From an uncultured Pelagibacteraceae bacterium (GTDB lineage: Bacteria > Pseudomonadota > Alphaproteobacteria > Pelagibacterales > Pelagibacteraceae), in contig CACDPY010000002.1 of the NCBI GenBank assembly GCA_902554765.1, positions 62,001 through 126,000 on the forward strand: 64,000 nt of DNA, read 5' to 3'. The translations under genes and the position numbers were made by a program. A model generated the notes under the pieces. It did no database searches. It saw nothing but the letters and a program-made list of their open reading frames with translations, and had not been told where the DNA came from. This document shows, piece by piece, positions 34,419 to 43,102 of the stretch (position 1 is its first letter; every line of letters begins with the position of its first letter).

Positions 34419-34739
34419 ATGCCAATTCAAAAAGCTAAATTCTCAATAGGCGATATTGTAAAACATAAACACTTTGAATTCAGAGGTGTTATCTATGATG
34501 TTGATTTTGAATTTAATAATTCTGAGGAGTGGTATCAATCTATACCAAAAAATGTAAGGCCTAAAAAAGATCAACCATTTTACCATCTTTTAGCAGAAAA
34601 TGATGAAATTACATATGAGGCATACGTTTCTGAACAAAATTTGTTGATGGATGACTCGGATGAGCCCATAAAACATCCTTTAATTGAGGAAATTTTTTCA
34701 GGAAAAAAAGGGTCTAGTTATTTTAAGCTTTCAAACTAA
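34419..34739 (+). CDS. hspQ: Heat-shock protein HspQ
   Basis: The family pattern is clear: KFSIGDIVKHKHFEFRGVI, the EWYQSIPKNVRPKKDQPFYHLL stretch and YVSEQNLLMDD. HspQ is a hemimethylated-DNA-binding-fold protein that acts as a Lon specificity enhancer in gammaproteobacteria. It has 106 residues. A heat-shock promoter could not be assigned with confidence. Confidence 0.92.
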   Translation: MPIQKAKFSIGDIVKHKHFEFRGVIYDVDFEFNNSEEWYQSIPKNVRPKKDQPFYHLLAENDEITYEAYVSEQNLLMDDSDEPIKHPLIEEIFSGKKGSSYFKLSN

Positions 34740-34774
34740 ATAAATCACTTTTTAAACACATTTAGTTCAAATCT

Positions 34775-34802
34775 TTGACACAGCAATTTACTAAATTATG
34801 AA
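34775..34802 (+). promoter_or_regulatory. Promoter candidate upstream of the ccm operon
   Basis: Consensus TTGACA at 34775-34780 and TATGAA at 34797-34802 with 16-base spacing. The predicted start (about 34809) falls at the first bases of the hairpin at 34808. Confidence 0.6.
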
Positions 34803-34807
34803 TAATT

Positions 34808-34867
34808 CTGATCAAGAGTGTTATTTATTGACCCTTCGTTATTATCTCCCTCTACATTCTTGATCAG
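34808..34867 (+). ncRNA. Candidate structured leader or small RNA before ccmC
   Basis: CTGATCAAGA (34808-34817) and TCTTGATCAG (34858-34867) are perfect inverted repeats, extendable inward by GTGT/ACAT (one G-U pair) to a 14-bp stem. The 32-base loop holds a pyrimidine run, TCTCCCTCT (34845-34853), which could pair with a Shine-Dalgarno-like sequence. The stem base sits where the promoter at 34775 should start transcription. There is no U-run directly after, so it is probably the 5' leader of the ccm mRNA rather than a separate RNA. The remaining 34868-34919 shows nothing further. Confidence 0.45.
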
Positions 34868-34919
34868 ATGTTGATTTCATAATAAAAATTCATAAATAAA
34901 TCTCAAATATTAATTAGAA

Positions 34920-35627
34920 ATGTTTAAACATCTTAAACCCAATAAAATTTTTTTGCTGACGTCCAAGGCACCAAAATATGTCTTATTGGCATTTATTATC
35001 ATTCTCTCAATTGGATTAACAGAGGCATTAATATTATCTCCGGAAGATTATAAACAAAGTCACTCTGTAAGAATTATGTATGTACATGTTCCAGCAGCGT
35101 GGATTTCGCTTGGAACTTTTTCCGCAATCACATTGTTATCTTTAGTAGGATATATTTTTAAGATAAGAAATTTTTTTTTAATATCAAAAAGTTTGGCACC
35201 TTCTGGATTATTATTTAATATTATAGCTCTGGTTACAGGATCTATTTGGGGTAAACCAACATGGGGCACATGGTGGGCCTGGGATGCAAGGATTACTTCA
35301 ATGTTAATTTTAGCCATGTTTTACCTCATGTATTTAGTTGCTTGGAGAATTTATAAAGATGACGATAAGACATTTAAAATTACCTCAATTATTACACTTT
35401 TGGGAATAATAAATGTTCCCATTATCAAATATTCTGTTGATTGGTGGAATACTTTACATCAACCAGCTTCAATTAATATTTTATCAAAATCTTCGATACA
35501 TATTTCAATGTTATATCCTTTAATTATTATGACTGCGGCATTTGCTCTATTTTCTCTACTAATTTTTTTAATGAAATATAATACAGAACTGATAAAGATT
35601 AAGAATAAAGGTTTAGATAGACTATGA
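34920..35627 (+). CDS. ccmC: CcmC, heme-handling protein of cytochrome c maturation
   Basis: CcmC loads heme on CcmE in the periplasm. The tryptophan-rich WWD motif is GKPTWGTWWAWDARITS, flanked by the conserved heme-ligand histidines in MYVHVPAAW and in WWNTLHQPASI. It has about six helices in 235 residues. It is the first gene of a six-gene ccm run; ccmA and ccmB (the ABC subunits) are not in this run. Its stop overlaps ccmD (ATGA). Confidence 0.95.
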   Translation: MFKHLKPNKIFLLTSKAPKYVLLAFIIILSIGLTEALILSPEDYKQSHSVRIMYVHVPAAWISLGTFSAITLLSLVGYIFKIRNFFLISKSLAPSGLLFNIIALVTGSIWGKPTWGTWWAWDARITSMLILAMFYLMYLVAWRIYKDDDKTFKITSIITLLGIINVPIIKYSVDWWNTLHQPASINILSKSSIHISMLYPLIIMTAAFALFSLLIFLMKYNTELIKIKNKGLDRL

Positions 35628-35851
35628 TTAAAGAAATTCTTTTTATGAACGGTTACGGGCTTTATGTTTGGTCAGCTTTTGTGTTCACGTTATTAAGTTT
35701 GGTATCAGTTTATATTGTTATACTGACACAATACATAAGAGAAAAAAATAAATTTATTGCTAAATTTGGAACTTTAAACTCTGAAAGAGCAGCTTTTGCA
35801 AAATCTCAAAGTATTAATAAAGAAATCTTATCTAATACTTCAAGCATTTAA
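35624..35851 (+). CDS. ccmD: CcmD, small heme-exporter subunit
   Basis: A single-helix protein of 75 residues. The N-terminal MNGYGLYVWSAFVFTLL is the CcmD signature (Gly-Tyr-x-x-Tyr-Val-Trp-x-Ala), and it is followed by a basic cytoplasmic tail. CcmD stabilises CcmABC-CcmE and helps release holo-CcmE. It starts four bases inside ccmC; an internal ATG at 35645 would give 68 residues and still keep the motif. Confidence 0.88.
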   Translation: MIKEILFMNGYGLYVWSAFVFTLLSLVSVYIVILTQYIREKNKFIAKFGTLNSERAAFAKSQSINKEILSNTSSI

Positions 35852-35861
35852 CTTTTAAACC

Positions 35862-36281
35862 ATGTATGGTCGAAAAGTTAAATTAAGATTTTTTTTTATT
35901 TTATTAATTTTACTAACATTAATTTTATCAGCTTTTCTCATTTTGAAATCTCTTGAAGAAAATGTAGTTTATTTTCAATCTCCAACTGAAATTCAGTCTC
36001 TTTCCGAGGTAGATAAAAAAAAGATTAGAGTTGGAGGAATGGTAAAAGTTGGTTCAATTTCTATGGAAGTGAAAGAAGTAAAATTCGTTATTACTGATTT
36101 TAAAAATGATATAAATGTAATTTATTCAGGTGTCGTTCCTAATCTTTTTACAGAGGGAAAAGGAGTTGTTGCAGAAGGATATCTTAAAGATAAAAACTTT
36201 TTTTTGGCTACAAAAATTTTAGCAAAACACGATGAAAATTATATGCCGCCTGAAGTAAAAGCAGCATTAGAGGAGAAATAA
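35862..36281 (+). CDS. ccmE: CcmE, heme chaperone
   Basis: One N-terminal anchor helix ([19 protein letters not shown]) and a periplasmic OB-fold. The heme-binding site is [12 protein letters not shown], with H123 that forms the covalent heme bond and Y127. The GGMVKVGSI and [20 protein letters not shown] strands are also typical. It has 139 residues. Confidence 0.96.
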   Translation: MYGRKVKLRFFFILLILLTLILSAFLILKSLEENVVYFQSPTEIQSLSEVDKKKIRVGGMVKVGSISMEVKEVKFVITDFKNDINVIYSGVVPNLFTEGKGVVAEGYLKDKNFFLATKILAKHDENYMPPEVKAALEEK

Positions 36282-36284
36282 ATT

Positions 36285-38162
36285 TTGGCAAGTTTAATTG
36301 GATATTACTCTTTAATTTTTGGATTTTGTTTTTCATTATTGATTGTTTTATTTTCTATCAAAAATTTTAGAAATACTAACATTTTTGATAATAAAATAAT
36401 CTTTTTAACTTTTATGCAATTTTCCTTTGTAGTATTAAGTTTTTTAGGTTTGATTTTGTCATTTGTTTATTCAGATTTCAGCAATCAAACTGTCTTTAAT
36501 CATTCGCATACAACTAAGCCCCTTTTTTATAAAATATCTGGTACCTGGGGCAATCATGAGGGAAGTTTATTACTTTGGTTGTTGGTTTTAACATTATTCA
36601 TATTTATTTTTTTATTGAGATCTAAAGAACAAACTAAACAATATAGAATTTTAACTTTATTGTTTCAGCAAATTATAATTATTGGTTTTTACATATTTGT
36701 AATCAAAACTTCTAACCCGTTTAATTATATATTTCCAATACCGAGTGAAGGATTAGGACTTAACCCTATCTTACAAGATCCAGCGTTAGCTATTCATCCA
36801 CCAATTTTATATTTGGGATACGTTGGATCATCAATAATTTTTTCATCCACTCTGGCTGCAACCACACTTAATTATATTTCAAAAGAATGGGCAAAACATA
36901 TAAAAAATTGGATATTAGTATCCTGGATTTTTTTAACACTTGGAATATTAATAGGTTCTGTTTGGGCATACTATGAATTAGGTTGGGGTGGATTTTGGTT
37001 TTGGGATCCAGTTGAAAATGTATCTTTAATGCCTTGGTTAGCTCTTACTACTCTTCTGCACTGTATTTTAGTTTTAGAAAAGAGATTAGCCCTAACTTCC
37101 TGGGTGGTTATTTTATCAATTTCAACCTTTACATTAAGCATGTGTGGAACTTTTTTAGTGAGATCAGGTATTTTAAATTCTGTGCATACATTTACTAATG
37201 ATCCAGATAGAGGATTATTTATTTTAATTTTTTTATTTTGCTTAATTTTTTTATCATTATTTATTTTCTTTTTTTTTCACAAAGATAAAACTCAACTTTC
37301 AAATAATTTCTTTTGGCTTAGTAAAGAAACATCAATTTTAATAAATAATTGGTTTATGATGTATTTTCTTGCTGTTGTTTTTATCGGCACAGTGTACCCA
37401 ATATTTTTAGAAGTAATAACGTCTGAAAAAATTTCAGTCGGTCCCCCCTTTTATAATAAATTGATAATCCCATTTCTTGTTCCATTTTTATTTGCAATGA
37501 CTATTGGGCCAAAATTAAAATGGATTAAATCAGAATTACGAAATAAATTTAATTTGATTACATTTTTGATTATTTCACTTTTATTGTCTGTGCTTATAAT
37601 TAAAAGTTTAAATATTAGCTTTCTTTTAAATTCATTATTGATTACTGCAGCATTCTATTTATTTTTTATTACGTTAAGAGATTTTTTTACTCGAAAATTT
37701 GAAAATTTATCACAAAGTATTTCTCATTTTGGTTTTAGTTTATTAATTTTAAGTATTTTGTTTAACAATATTCTTTCAACAGAAATAATTACAAACTTAA
37801 AAATTGGTGAAACCTTTGTAACTAAAAAATTTAAGATTAATTTTGAAAAGATTGAGCAAAAAGAGGAACAAAATTTTAAAGCTATTATAGGTAAATTTAG
37901 TGTAGAAAATTCAAAAGGTAATATTGAAATTTTAAACCCAGAGTTAAGAATATATAATCAGCCCAATATTGTTACTAGTGAGGCAGATATTAAAACAAAT
38001 TTTCTTACAGATAAATTTATGACGATGAATTTAGTTCAAAATCAAGATTATTTTAACATTAGATATCAAACAAAACCCCTTATGATTTGGATTTGGATTT
38101 CTGTGTTAATGATAAGTTTGGGAGGATTAAAAAGTTTAATAAAAAAAAAATATGAAAATTAA
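36285..38162 (+). CDS. ccmF: CcmF, cytochrome c heme lyase core
   Basis: A large membrane protein (625 residues, many helices). It has the WWD domain GGFWFWDPVENVSLMPWL, the conserved HEGSLLLWLL and LLHCILVLEKR regions and the heme-attachment landmark SGILNSVHTFTNDPDRG. CcmF with CcmH attaches heme from CcmE to apocytochromes. The start is TTG at 36285, three bases after ccmE; the next in-frame ATG is far downstream. It overlaps ccmG by 11 bases. Confidence 0.95.
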   Translation: MASLIGYYSLIFGFCFSLLIVLFSIKNFRNTNIFDNKIIFLTFMQFSFVVLSFLGLILSFVYSDFSNQTVFNHSHTTKPLFYKISGTWGNHEGSLLLWLLVLTLFIFIFLLRSKEQTKQYRILTLLFQQIIIIGFYIFVIKTSNPFNYIFPIPSEGLGLNPILQDPALAIHPPILYLGYVGSSIIFSSTLAATTLNYISKEWAKHIKNWILVSWIFLTLGILIGSVWAYYELGWGGFWFWDPVENVSLMPWLALTTLLHCILVLEKRLALTSWVVILSISTFTLSMCGTFLVRSGILNSVHTFTNDPDRGLFILIFLFCLIFLSLFIFFFFHKDKTQLSNNFFWLSKETSILINNWFMMYFLAVVFIGTVYPIFLEVITSEKISVGPPFYNKLIIPFLVPFLFAMTIGPKLKWIKSELRNKFNLITFLIISLLLSVLIIKSLNISFLLNSLLITAAFYLFFITLRDFFTRKFENLSQSISHFGFSLLILSILFNNILSTEIITNLKIGETFVTKKFKINFEKIEQKEEQNFKAIIGKFSVENSKGNIEILNPELRIYNQPNIVTSEADIKTNFLTDKFMTMNLVQNQDYFNIRYQTKPLMIWIWISVLMISLGGLKSLIKKKYEN

Positions 38163-38670
38163 AACTCTACCTGTTTTCATAACAATTGTTTTTTTTATTA
38201 TATTCTTTATTTTTTTTAAAGGTTTACAAAATTCAAATATTTATGTCCCAAAATCAGAATTTGAAAATGACATCCCATCTTTTAAAGCTCAAATATTTGA
38301 TAGTGAAAAAAAAATTAATTCCACAGATATCTTTGATGATGGTAAATTTTATTTAGTAAATATTTGGGCTTCATGGTGTGCACCGTGTAGAATTGAACAT
38401 CCTTTTCTGATGAATTTAAGTAATCAAAAAAATTTGGAAATTATTGGACTTAATTATAAAGATAAAAAAGAAAATGCAAAAAAATTTTTGAAAGAGTTAA
38501 ATAATCCATATGAAATTATTATTCAAGATAAAGATGGGACAATTGCAATTGAATGGGGAGCTTATGGTGTACCCGAATCTTTTTTAATTTATAATAATAA
38601 AATAGTAAAAAAAATTATTGGCCCAATCAATAAAGATTCATTTTTAAAAATTCAAGAGAGAATAAAATGA
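38152..38670 (+). CDS. ccmG: CcmG/DsbE thiol:disulfide oxidoreductase
   Basis: A membrane-anchored thioredoxin fold with active site WASWCAPC (C76, C79) and the cis-Pro loop GAYGVPESFLI. The N-terminal helix spans residues 7-22. It keeps apocytochrome cysteines reduced for heme ligation. It has 172 residues and overlaps ccmF and ccmH (ATGA) on either side. Confidence 0.94.
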   Translation: MKIKTLPVFITIVFFIIFFIFFKGLQNSNIYVPKSEFENDIPSFKAQIFDSEKKINSTDIFDDGKFYLVNIWASWCAPCRIEHPFLMNLSNQKNLEIIGLNYKDKKENAKKFLKELNNPYEIIIQDKDGTIAIEWGAYGVPESFLIYNNKIVKKIIGPINKDSFLKIQERIK

Positions 38671-39035
38671 AATTAATTAGATATTTAATAATAATTTTTT
38701 TAGTAACTCATTTTAATATACTAAATGCCCAAGATATAAATATGCAAAACAAAATTACAAAAAATTTACGTTGTCTAGTTTGTCAAGGCCAATCAGTTTA
38801 TGATTCTGATTCTGAATTCGCAAATAGTTTAAAAATAGTTGTTAAACAAAAACTATATGAGGGAAAAAATGAAAAAGAAATATATGATTATATGAAAAAG
38901 AAATATGGCGAGTGGATATTGTATGATACAGAATTTAACAAAAATACCTATTTTCTTTGGTTATTACCTATATTGATGTTTTTAATAGGGGGTGCAATAA
39001 TACTTAAATTATTTATTATTAAAAAAAAAAATTGA
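38667..39035 (+). CDS. ccmH: CcmH, apocytochrome thiol reductase subunit
   Basis: A signal-peptide-like N-terminus, then the redox motif LRCLVCQGQSVYDSDS (C36, C39) and a C-terminal membrane helix (FLWLLPILMFLIGGAIILKLF). It has 122 residues, which is the short CcmH form without the TPR (CcmI) domain. No ccmI is present immediately downstream. It ends the ccm run. Confidence 0.93.
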   Translation: MKLIRYLIIIFLVTHFNILNAQDINMQNKITKNLRCLVCQGQSVYDSDSEFANSLKIVVKQKLYEGKNEKEIYDYMKKKYGEWILYDTEFNKNTYFLWLLPILMFLIGGAIILKLFIIKKKN

Positions 39036-39044
39036 GTATATTTT

Positions 39045-39560
39045 GTGATGAATTTAAAAAAACTATTAACTATTTTAATTTCTTTTTTTATTATTTTTTC
39101 AGTACAAGCTGACGAAGTTAAACTTAAAGAGAAAAATACAGAATTTAGTATTTACACTGGAATGTTTGATTTTAGTGATGATGGTAAAAGAGCATCACTC
39201 GTAGGGTTTCAACACCAAAATGAAGAATTAAATAGAGACACATTTTTAGGAAACTTATCACCAATCACTGGTGCGATGATAACCGTTGATAATGCAAGTT
39301 ATGTCTATACTGGAGTTCAAGCCCACTATAAAATAGGATCTTTAAATTTTACACCAAGCTTTGCACCTGGTTATTATAACCAAGGTGATGGCAAAGATCT
39401 TGGCCATGCTTTGGAATTTAAAAGTGAAGTACAACTATCTTTAGAATTACCAAAGGATAGTCAATTGGGTATTTCTTACAACCATTTGTCAAATGCAAGC
39501 CTTGGATCAAAAAATCCTGGGGCAAATAGTTATATGTTTAATTTTTTCAAAAAGTTTTAA
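39045..39560 (+). CDS. PagL-like lipid A 3-O-deacylase
   Basis: A signal peptide (LTILISFFIIFSVQADE) precedes a short outer-membrane barrel that ends in Phe, as expected for OMPs (FNFFKKF). The catalytic region GISYNHLSNASLG carries the His-x-Ser pair of PagL/acyloxyacyl hydrolases. It has 171 residues. PagL removes the 3-position acyl chain from lipid A in the outer membrane. It lies nine bases after ccmH and may be read through from the ccm operon, with no functional link visible. Confidence 0.8.
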   Translation: MMNLKKLLTILISFFIIFSVQADEVKLKEKNTEFSIYTGMFDFSDDGKRASLVGFQHQNEELNRDTFLGNLSPITGAMITVDNASYVYTGVQAHYKIGSLNFTPSFAPGYYNQGDGKDLGHALEFKSEVQLSLELPKDSQLGISYNHLSNASLGSKNPGANSYMFNFFKKF

Positions 39561-39569
39561 TAAATCTCC

Positions 39570-40721
39570 ATGAATTTAAAAGACTGTCACAATTTTAGTG
39601 ATTTTAGGAAATTAGCAAAAAAAAAACTTCCATCACCAATATTTCATTACATTGACGGTGCTGCAGACGATGAAATTACTTACGCGAGAAATACAAGTGC
39701 TTTTGACGACGTAGACCTGGTTCCCAATGTTTTGAGGGGAGTTGAAGATGTTGATTTGTCAACCACTATATTTGGTAAAAAATTAGATCTACCATTTTAT
39801 CTTGCGCCAACAGCGCTCCAAAGACTTTTTCATTATGATGGTGAAAGAGCAGTGGGAAAGGCAGCTAAAAAATATAACACTATGTTTGGGGTTTCCGCTT
39901 TAGCTACAGTCAGTGTAGAGGAAATATCTTCCATGATTGATACTCCAAAAATGTTTCAATTTTATTTTCACAAAGACAGAGGATTAAATACCTCATGTTT
40001 GGAGAGAGCGAAAGCAGCTAAATTTGATGTCATGGCTTTAACAGTGGATACTATCACTGGAGGTAACCGTGAAAGAGATTTAAGAACAGGCTTTACATCT
40101 CCCCCAAAACTAACTTTATCAAGTTTATTTAGTTTTGCTACAAAACCAATGTGGGGAATAAACTATTTAACTAAAGGAAAGTTTGAATTACCTCATTTAC
40201 AAGATTACGTTAAAGAAGGTACTGATACTAATACTTCGATAGGGAATTATTTCTCAACTATGCTTGATCAATCTATGAACTGGAAAGATGCAGAAAAACT
40301 TTGTGCTCAATGGGGTGGGCATTTTGCTCTAAAGGGTGTGATGAGTGTAGAAGATGCTAAAAGAGCAGTTGATATTGGATGTACAGGTATAATGGTTTCG
40401 AATCATGGAGGTAGACAATTAGATGGATCAAGATCACCCTTCGATCAACTTGCAGAAATTGTTGATGCTGTAGGTGATAAACTTGATGTAATTTGTGAAG
40501 GAGGAATACACAGAGGAACCCACATGCTTAAAGCATTATCGCTTGGTGCAAAGGCATGTTCTGGGGGAAGACTTTATCTTTATTCACTAGCAGCAGCAGG
40601 TCAGCCAGGTGTTGAAAGAGCCTTAGAACTCTATAAATCAGAATTAATTAGAGATATGAAATTAATGGGATGTACTAAGATATCTGATCTAAATAGGAAT
40701 AATTTAAGATTTAGAAAATAG
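39570..40721 (+). CDS. FMN-dependent alpha-hydroxyacid dehydrogenase, copy 1 (L-lactate dehydrogenase-like)
   Basis: The barrel shows the LldD/glycolate-oxidase site: the N-terminal Tyr in FHYIDGAADDE, Tyr in FQFYFHKDR, Asp in LTVDTITGGNRERD, the Lys in FALKGVMS, and the His/Arg pair in SNHGGRQLD. In the FMN-phosphate loop the common DGGxRRG is EGGIHRG here, so Asp and the first Arg are changed. It has 383 residues. It oxidises an L-2-hydroxyacid, donating to quinone or oxygen; the exact substrate is open. Its stop overlaps the GTG of copy 2 by one base. Confidence 0.92.
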   Translation: MNLKDCHNFSDFRKLAKKKLPSPIFHYIDGAADDEITYARNTSAFDDVDLVPNVLRGVEDVDLSTTIFGKKLDLPFYLAPTALQRLFHYDGERAVGKAAKKYNTMFGVSALATVSVEEISSMIDTPKMFQFYFHKDRGLNTSCLERAKAAKFDVMALTVDTITGGNRERDLRTGFTSPPKLTLSSLFSFATKPMWGINYLTKGKFELPHLQDYVKEGTDTNTSIGNYFSTMLDQSMNWKDAEKLCAQWGGHFALKGVMSVEDAKRAVDIGCTGIMVSNHGGRQLDGSRSPFDQLAEIVDAVGDKLDVICEGGIHRGTHMLKALSLGAKACSGGRLYLYSLAAAGQPGVERALELYKSELIRDMKLMGCTKISDLNRNNLRFRK

Positions 40722-41878
40722 TGAGCTTAAAAAATTGTTATAACTTTGAGGATTTCAGAAAGTTAGCAAAAAAAAAATTACCTTCTCCAATTTTTCATTA
40801 TATAGATGGTGGGTCCGATGATGAGACAACCCTTAGAAGAAATTCAGACTCTTTCAATGATTGTGACTTAGTTCCTAATATTCTTGCGAGCGTTGGTAAA
40901 CCAGACTTATCTACTACTTTATTTGGAAGAAAAATAGATATGCCAATATTTCTTTCACCTGCAGCAATGCAGAGACTTTACCACCCTGACGGTGATAAAG
41001 CTTCCGCAAGAGCTGCTGAAAAGTTTGGAACTTTTTATAGTATGTCTTCAATGGGCAACAACTCGATTGAAGAAATATCAAATATTTCAAGTGGTCCAAA
41101 ATTATTTCAGTTATATGTTCATAAGGACAGATCAATTTCTGATGATTTAATTGAGAGGTCAAGAAGATCTGGATTTGATGCAATGTGCTTAACAGTAGAT
41201 ACTTTGGTAGCTGGCAATAGAGAAAAAGATCACAGAACAGGGTTTACAACCCCACCGAAATTAACTTTACAGAGCTTAATGAGTTTTGCAATGAAACCTG
41301 GCTGGGTATTTAATTATTTAACAGGAAAAAAATTTGAATTATCGAATGTTAAAAAAAAAACAGATAAAGGCACAAATATTGCTAAGTCAGTAATCCAATA
41401 TATTAATGAACAATATGATCCAACAATGAACTGGAAGGACGCTGAGTACTGTGCAAAAAAATGGAATGGTCCTTTTGCATTAAAAGGAGTTATGTCAGTT
41501 GAGGATGCAAGAAGAGCAATTGATATTGGATGTACAGCCATAATGATCTCAAATCATGGCGGAAGACAACTTGATGGATCTAGATCTCCTTTTGACCAAG
41601 TAAAAGCCATTTCAGATGCTGTAGGAGACAAGCTCGAAATCATTCTTGATGGAGGTGTTAGAAGAGGAACACATGTATTAAAAGCTATTGCTGCTGGTGC
41701 AAAAGCTTGTAGTTTTGGTAAAATGTTTTTGTTCTCTTTGGCCGCAGGAGGTCAAGAAGGTGTTGAACATTTACTTAAAAACATGCACGATGAAATTAAC
41801 AGAAATATGGTTTTAATGGGTTGTAAGAATTTAAAAGAGTTGAATAGTTCTAAATTAATTTATAGAAATAGATTTTAA
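40721..41878 (+). CDS. FMN-dependent alpha-hydroxyacid dehydrogenase, copy 2
   Basis: A tandem paralog of the gene before it: the N-termini are nearly the same (NFxDFRKLAKKKLPSPIFHYIDG), and the active-site residues (FQLYVHKDR, LTVDTLVAGNREKD, FALKGVMS, SNHGGRQLD) are all kept. This copy has the standard DGGVRRG loop, but the later GR of the FMN-phosphate site is GK (SFGKMFLF). The start is GTG in a TAGTG overlap. It has 385 residues. The divergence suggests different substrates rather than a recent copy. Confidence 0.92.
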   Translation: MSLKNCYNFEDFRKLAKKKLPSPIFHYIDGGSDDETTLRRNSDSFNDCDLVPNILASVGKPDLSTTLFGRKIDMPIFLSPAAMQRLYHPDGDKASARAAEKFGTFYSMSSMGNNSIEEISNISSGPKLFQLYVHKDRSISDDLIERSRRSGFDAMCLTVDTLVAGNREKDHRTGFTTPPKLTLQSLMSFAMKPGWVFNYLTGKKFELSNVKKKTDKGTNIAKSVIQYINEQYDPTMNWKDAEYCAKKWNGPFALKGVMSVEDARRAIDIGCTAIMISNHGGRQLDGSRSPFDQVKAISDAVGDKLEIILDGGVRRGTHVLKAIAAGAKACSFGKMFLFSLAAGGQEGVEHLLKNMHDEINRNMVLMGCKNLKELNSSKLIYRNRF

Positions 41879-41895
41879 ATTAAAGGAATATTGTC

Positions 41896-43062
41896 ATGAA
41901 GCTAGCAAAAAATTTAGGTAATTTAGGAACGGAAACTGCTTTTTCTGTTTTAGCAGAGGCGAAAGCATTAGAAGCTAAAGGAAATCCAATGATACATTTA
42001 GGTTTAGGTCAACCAGATTTCAAAACACCTAAACATGTTGTTGAAGCTGCAAAAAAAGCTTTAGATGACGGACATCATGGCTATGTTTTATCTAATGGAA
42101 TTTTAGAGTGCAGACAAGCTGTTACAAGATGGATAAAAAAACGATATAATACTGATGCCGATCCAGAAAGAATTTTAATCATGCCGGGTGGTAAACCTAC
42201 GATGAGTTATGCAATTCAGTGTTTTGGAGAGCCAGGTGCGGAAATCATTCATCCAACACCTGCTTTTCCAATCTATGAATCAATGATTAATTATACGGGG
42301 TCAACTCCTGTTCCATATGATTTAACAGAAGATCAAGATTTAAAATTTAACCCCGAAAAAATATTGTCATTAATTACTGATAAAACAAGATTGTTAATAC
42401 TAATTAATCCAAATAACCCTACAGGAAGTTTTGTAGAAAAATCGGATATAGATGTATTGGCTGAAGGATTAAAAAAACATCCACATGTAACTATTTTAAG
42501 TGATGAAATTTATAGTAGACAAATTTTTGATAACAAAGAGATGCCATCTTTTTTTAATTACCCAGAATTGAGAGAGAGATTAATTGTATTAGAAGGCTGG
42601 AGCAAAGCATATTCAATGACAGGATGGAGACTAGGTTGGAGTTTTTGGCCTAAAGAGTTAGTGCCACATGTAAATAAACTTTTGATTAATAGTGTATCTT
42701 GTGTAAATGCTGCAGCACAATTTGCAGGAATAGCTGCCTTAGATGGTCCAGATGACTCAATTAATGACATGATGGAAAAGTTTACAGCTAGAAGAAACTT
42801 AATTCATCAAGGTTTAAATGACTTACCAGGTGTAGAATGTAGTTTACCTGGTGGTGCTTTTTACGCTTTTCCTAAAGTAATTGGAACTGGAATGAATGGT
42901 TCTGAGTTTTGCAAAAAAGCAATGCATGAAGCAGGGGTCGCAATAGTTCCTGGTACAGCTTTTGGAAAAACTTGTAAAGACTATGTAAGATTTAGTTTTG
43001 CTGCATCTAGAGATAATATTTCTCAAGCATTGGAAAACATAAAGAAAATGCTTACTAAATAA
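41896..43062 (+). CDS. PLP-dependent class I/II aminotransferase
   Basis: A fold-type I aminotransferase of 388 residues (AspC-like). Features are LGLGQPDFKTPKHV at the start, the INPNNPTGSFV loop (cofactor Asn), SDEIYSRQIF with Asp and Tyr, the PLP lysine in EGWSKAYSMTGWRLGW and the substrate-carboxylate Arg in YVRFSFAA. Substrate cannot be fixed; alanine/2-oxoacid exchange would fit the neighbouring hydroxyacid genes. It has a weak ribosome site AAAGGAATA. Confidence 0.92.
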   Translation: MKLAKNLGNLGTETAFSVLAEAKALEAKGNPMIHLGLGQPDFKTPKHVVEAAKKALDDGHHGYVLSNGILECRQAVTRWIKKRYNTDADPERILIMPGGKPTMSYAIQCFGEPGAEIIHPTPAFPIYESMINYTGSTPVPYDLTEDQDLKFNPEKILSLITDKTRLLILINPNNPTGSFVEKSDIDVLAEGLKKHPHVTILSDEIYSRQIFDNKEMPSFFNYPELRERLIVLEGWSKAYSMTGWRLGWSFWPKELVPHVNKLLINSVSCVNAAAQFAGIAALDGPDDSINDMMEKFTARRNLIHQGLNDLPGVECSLPGGAFYAFPKVIGTGMNGSEFCKKAMHEAGVAIVPGTAFGKTCKDYVRFSFAASRDNISQALENIKKMLTK

Positions 43063-43102
43063 GCTGTATTTTTAAATCAATTTTTACTAATATTACACAA
43101 TT

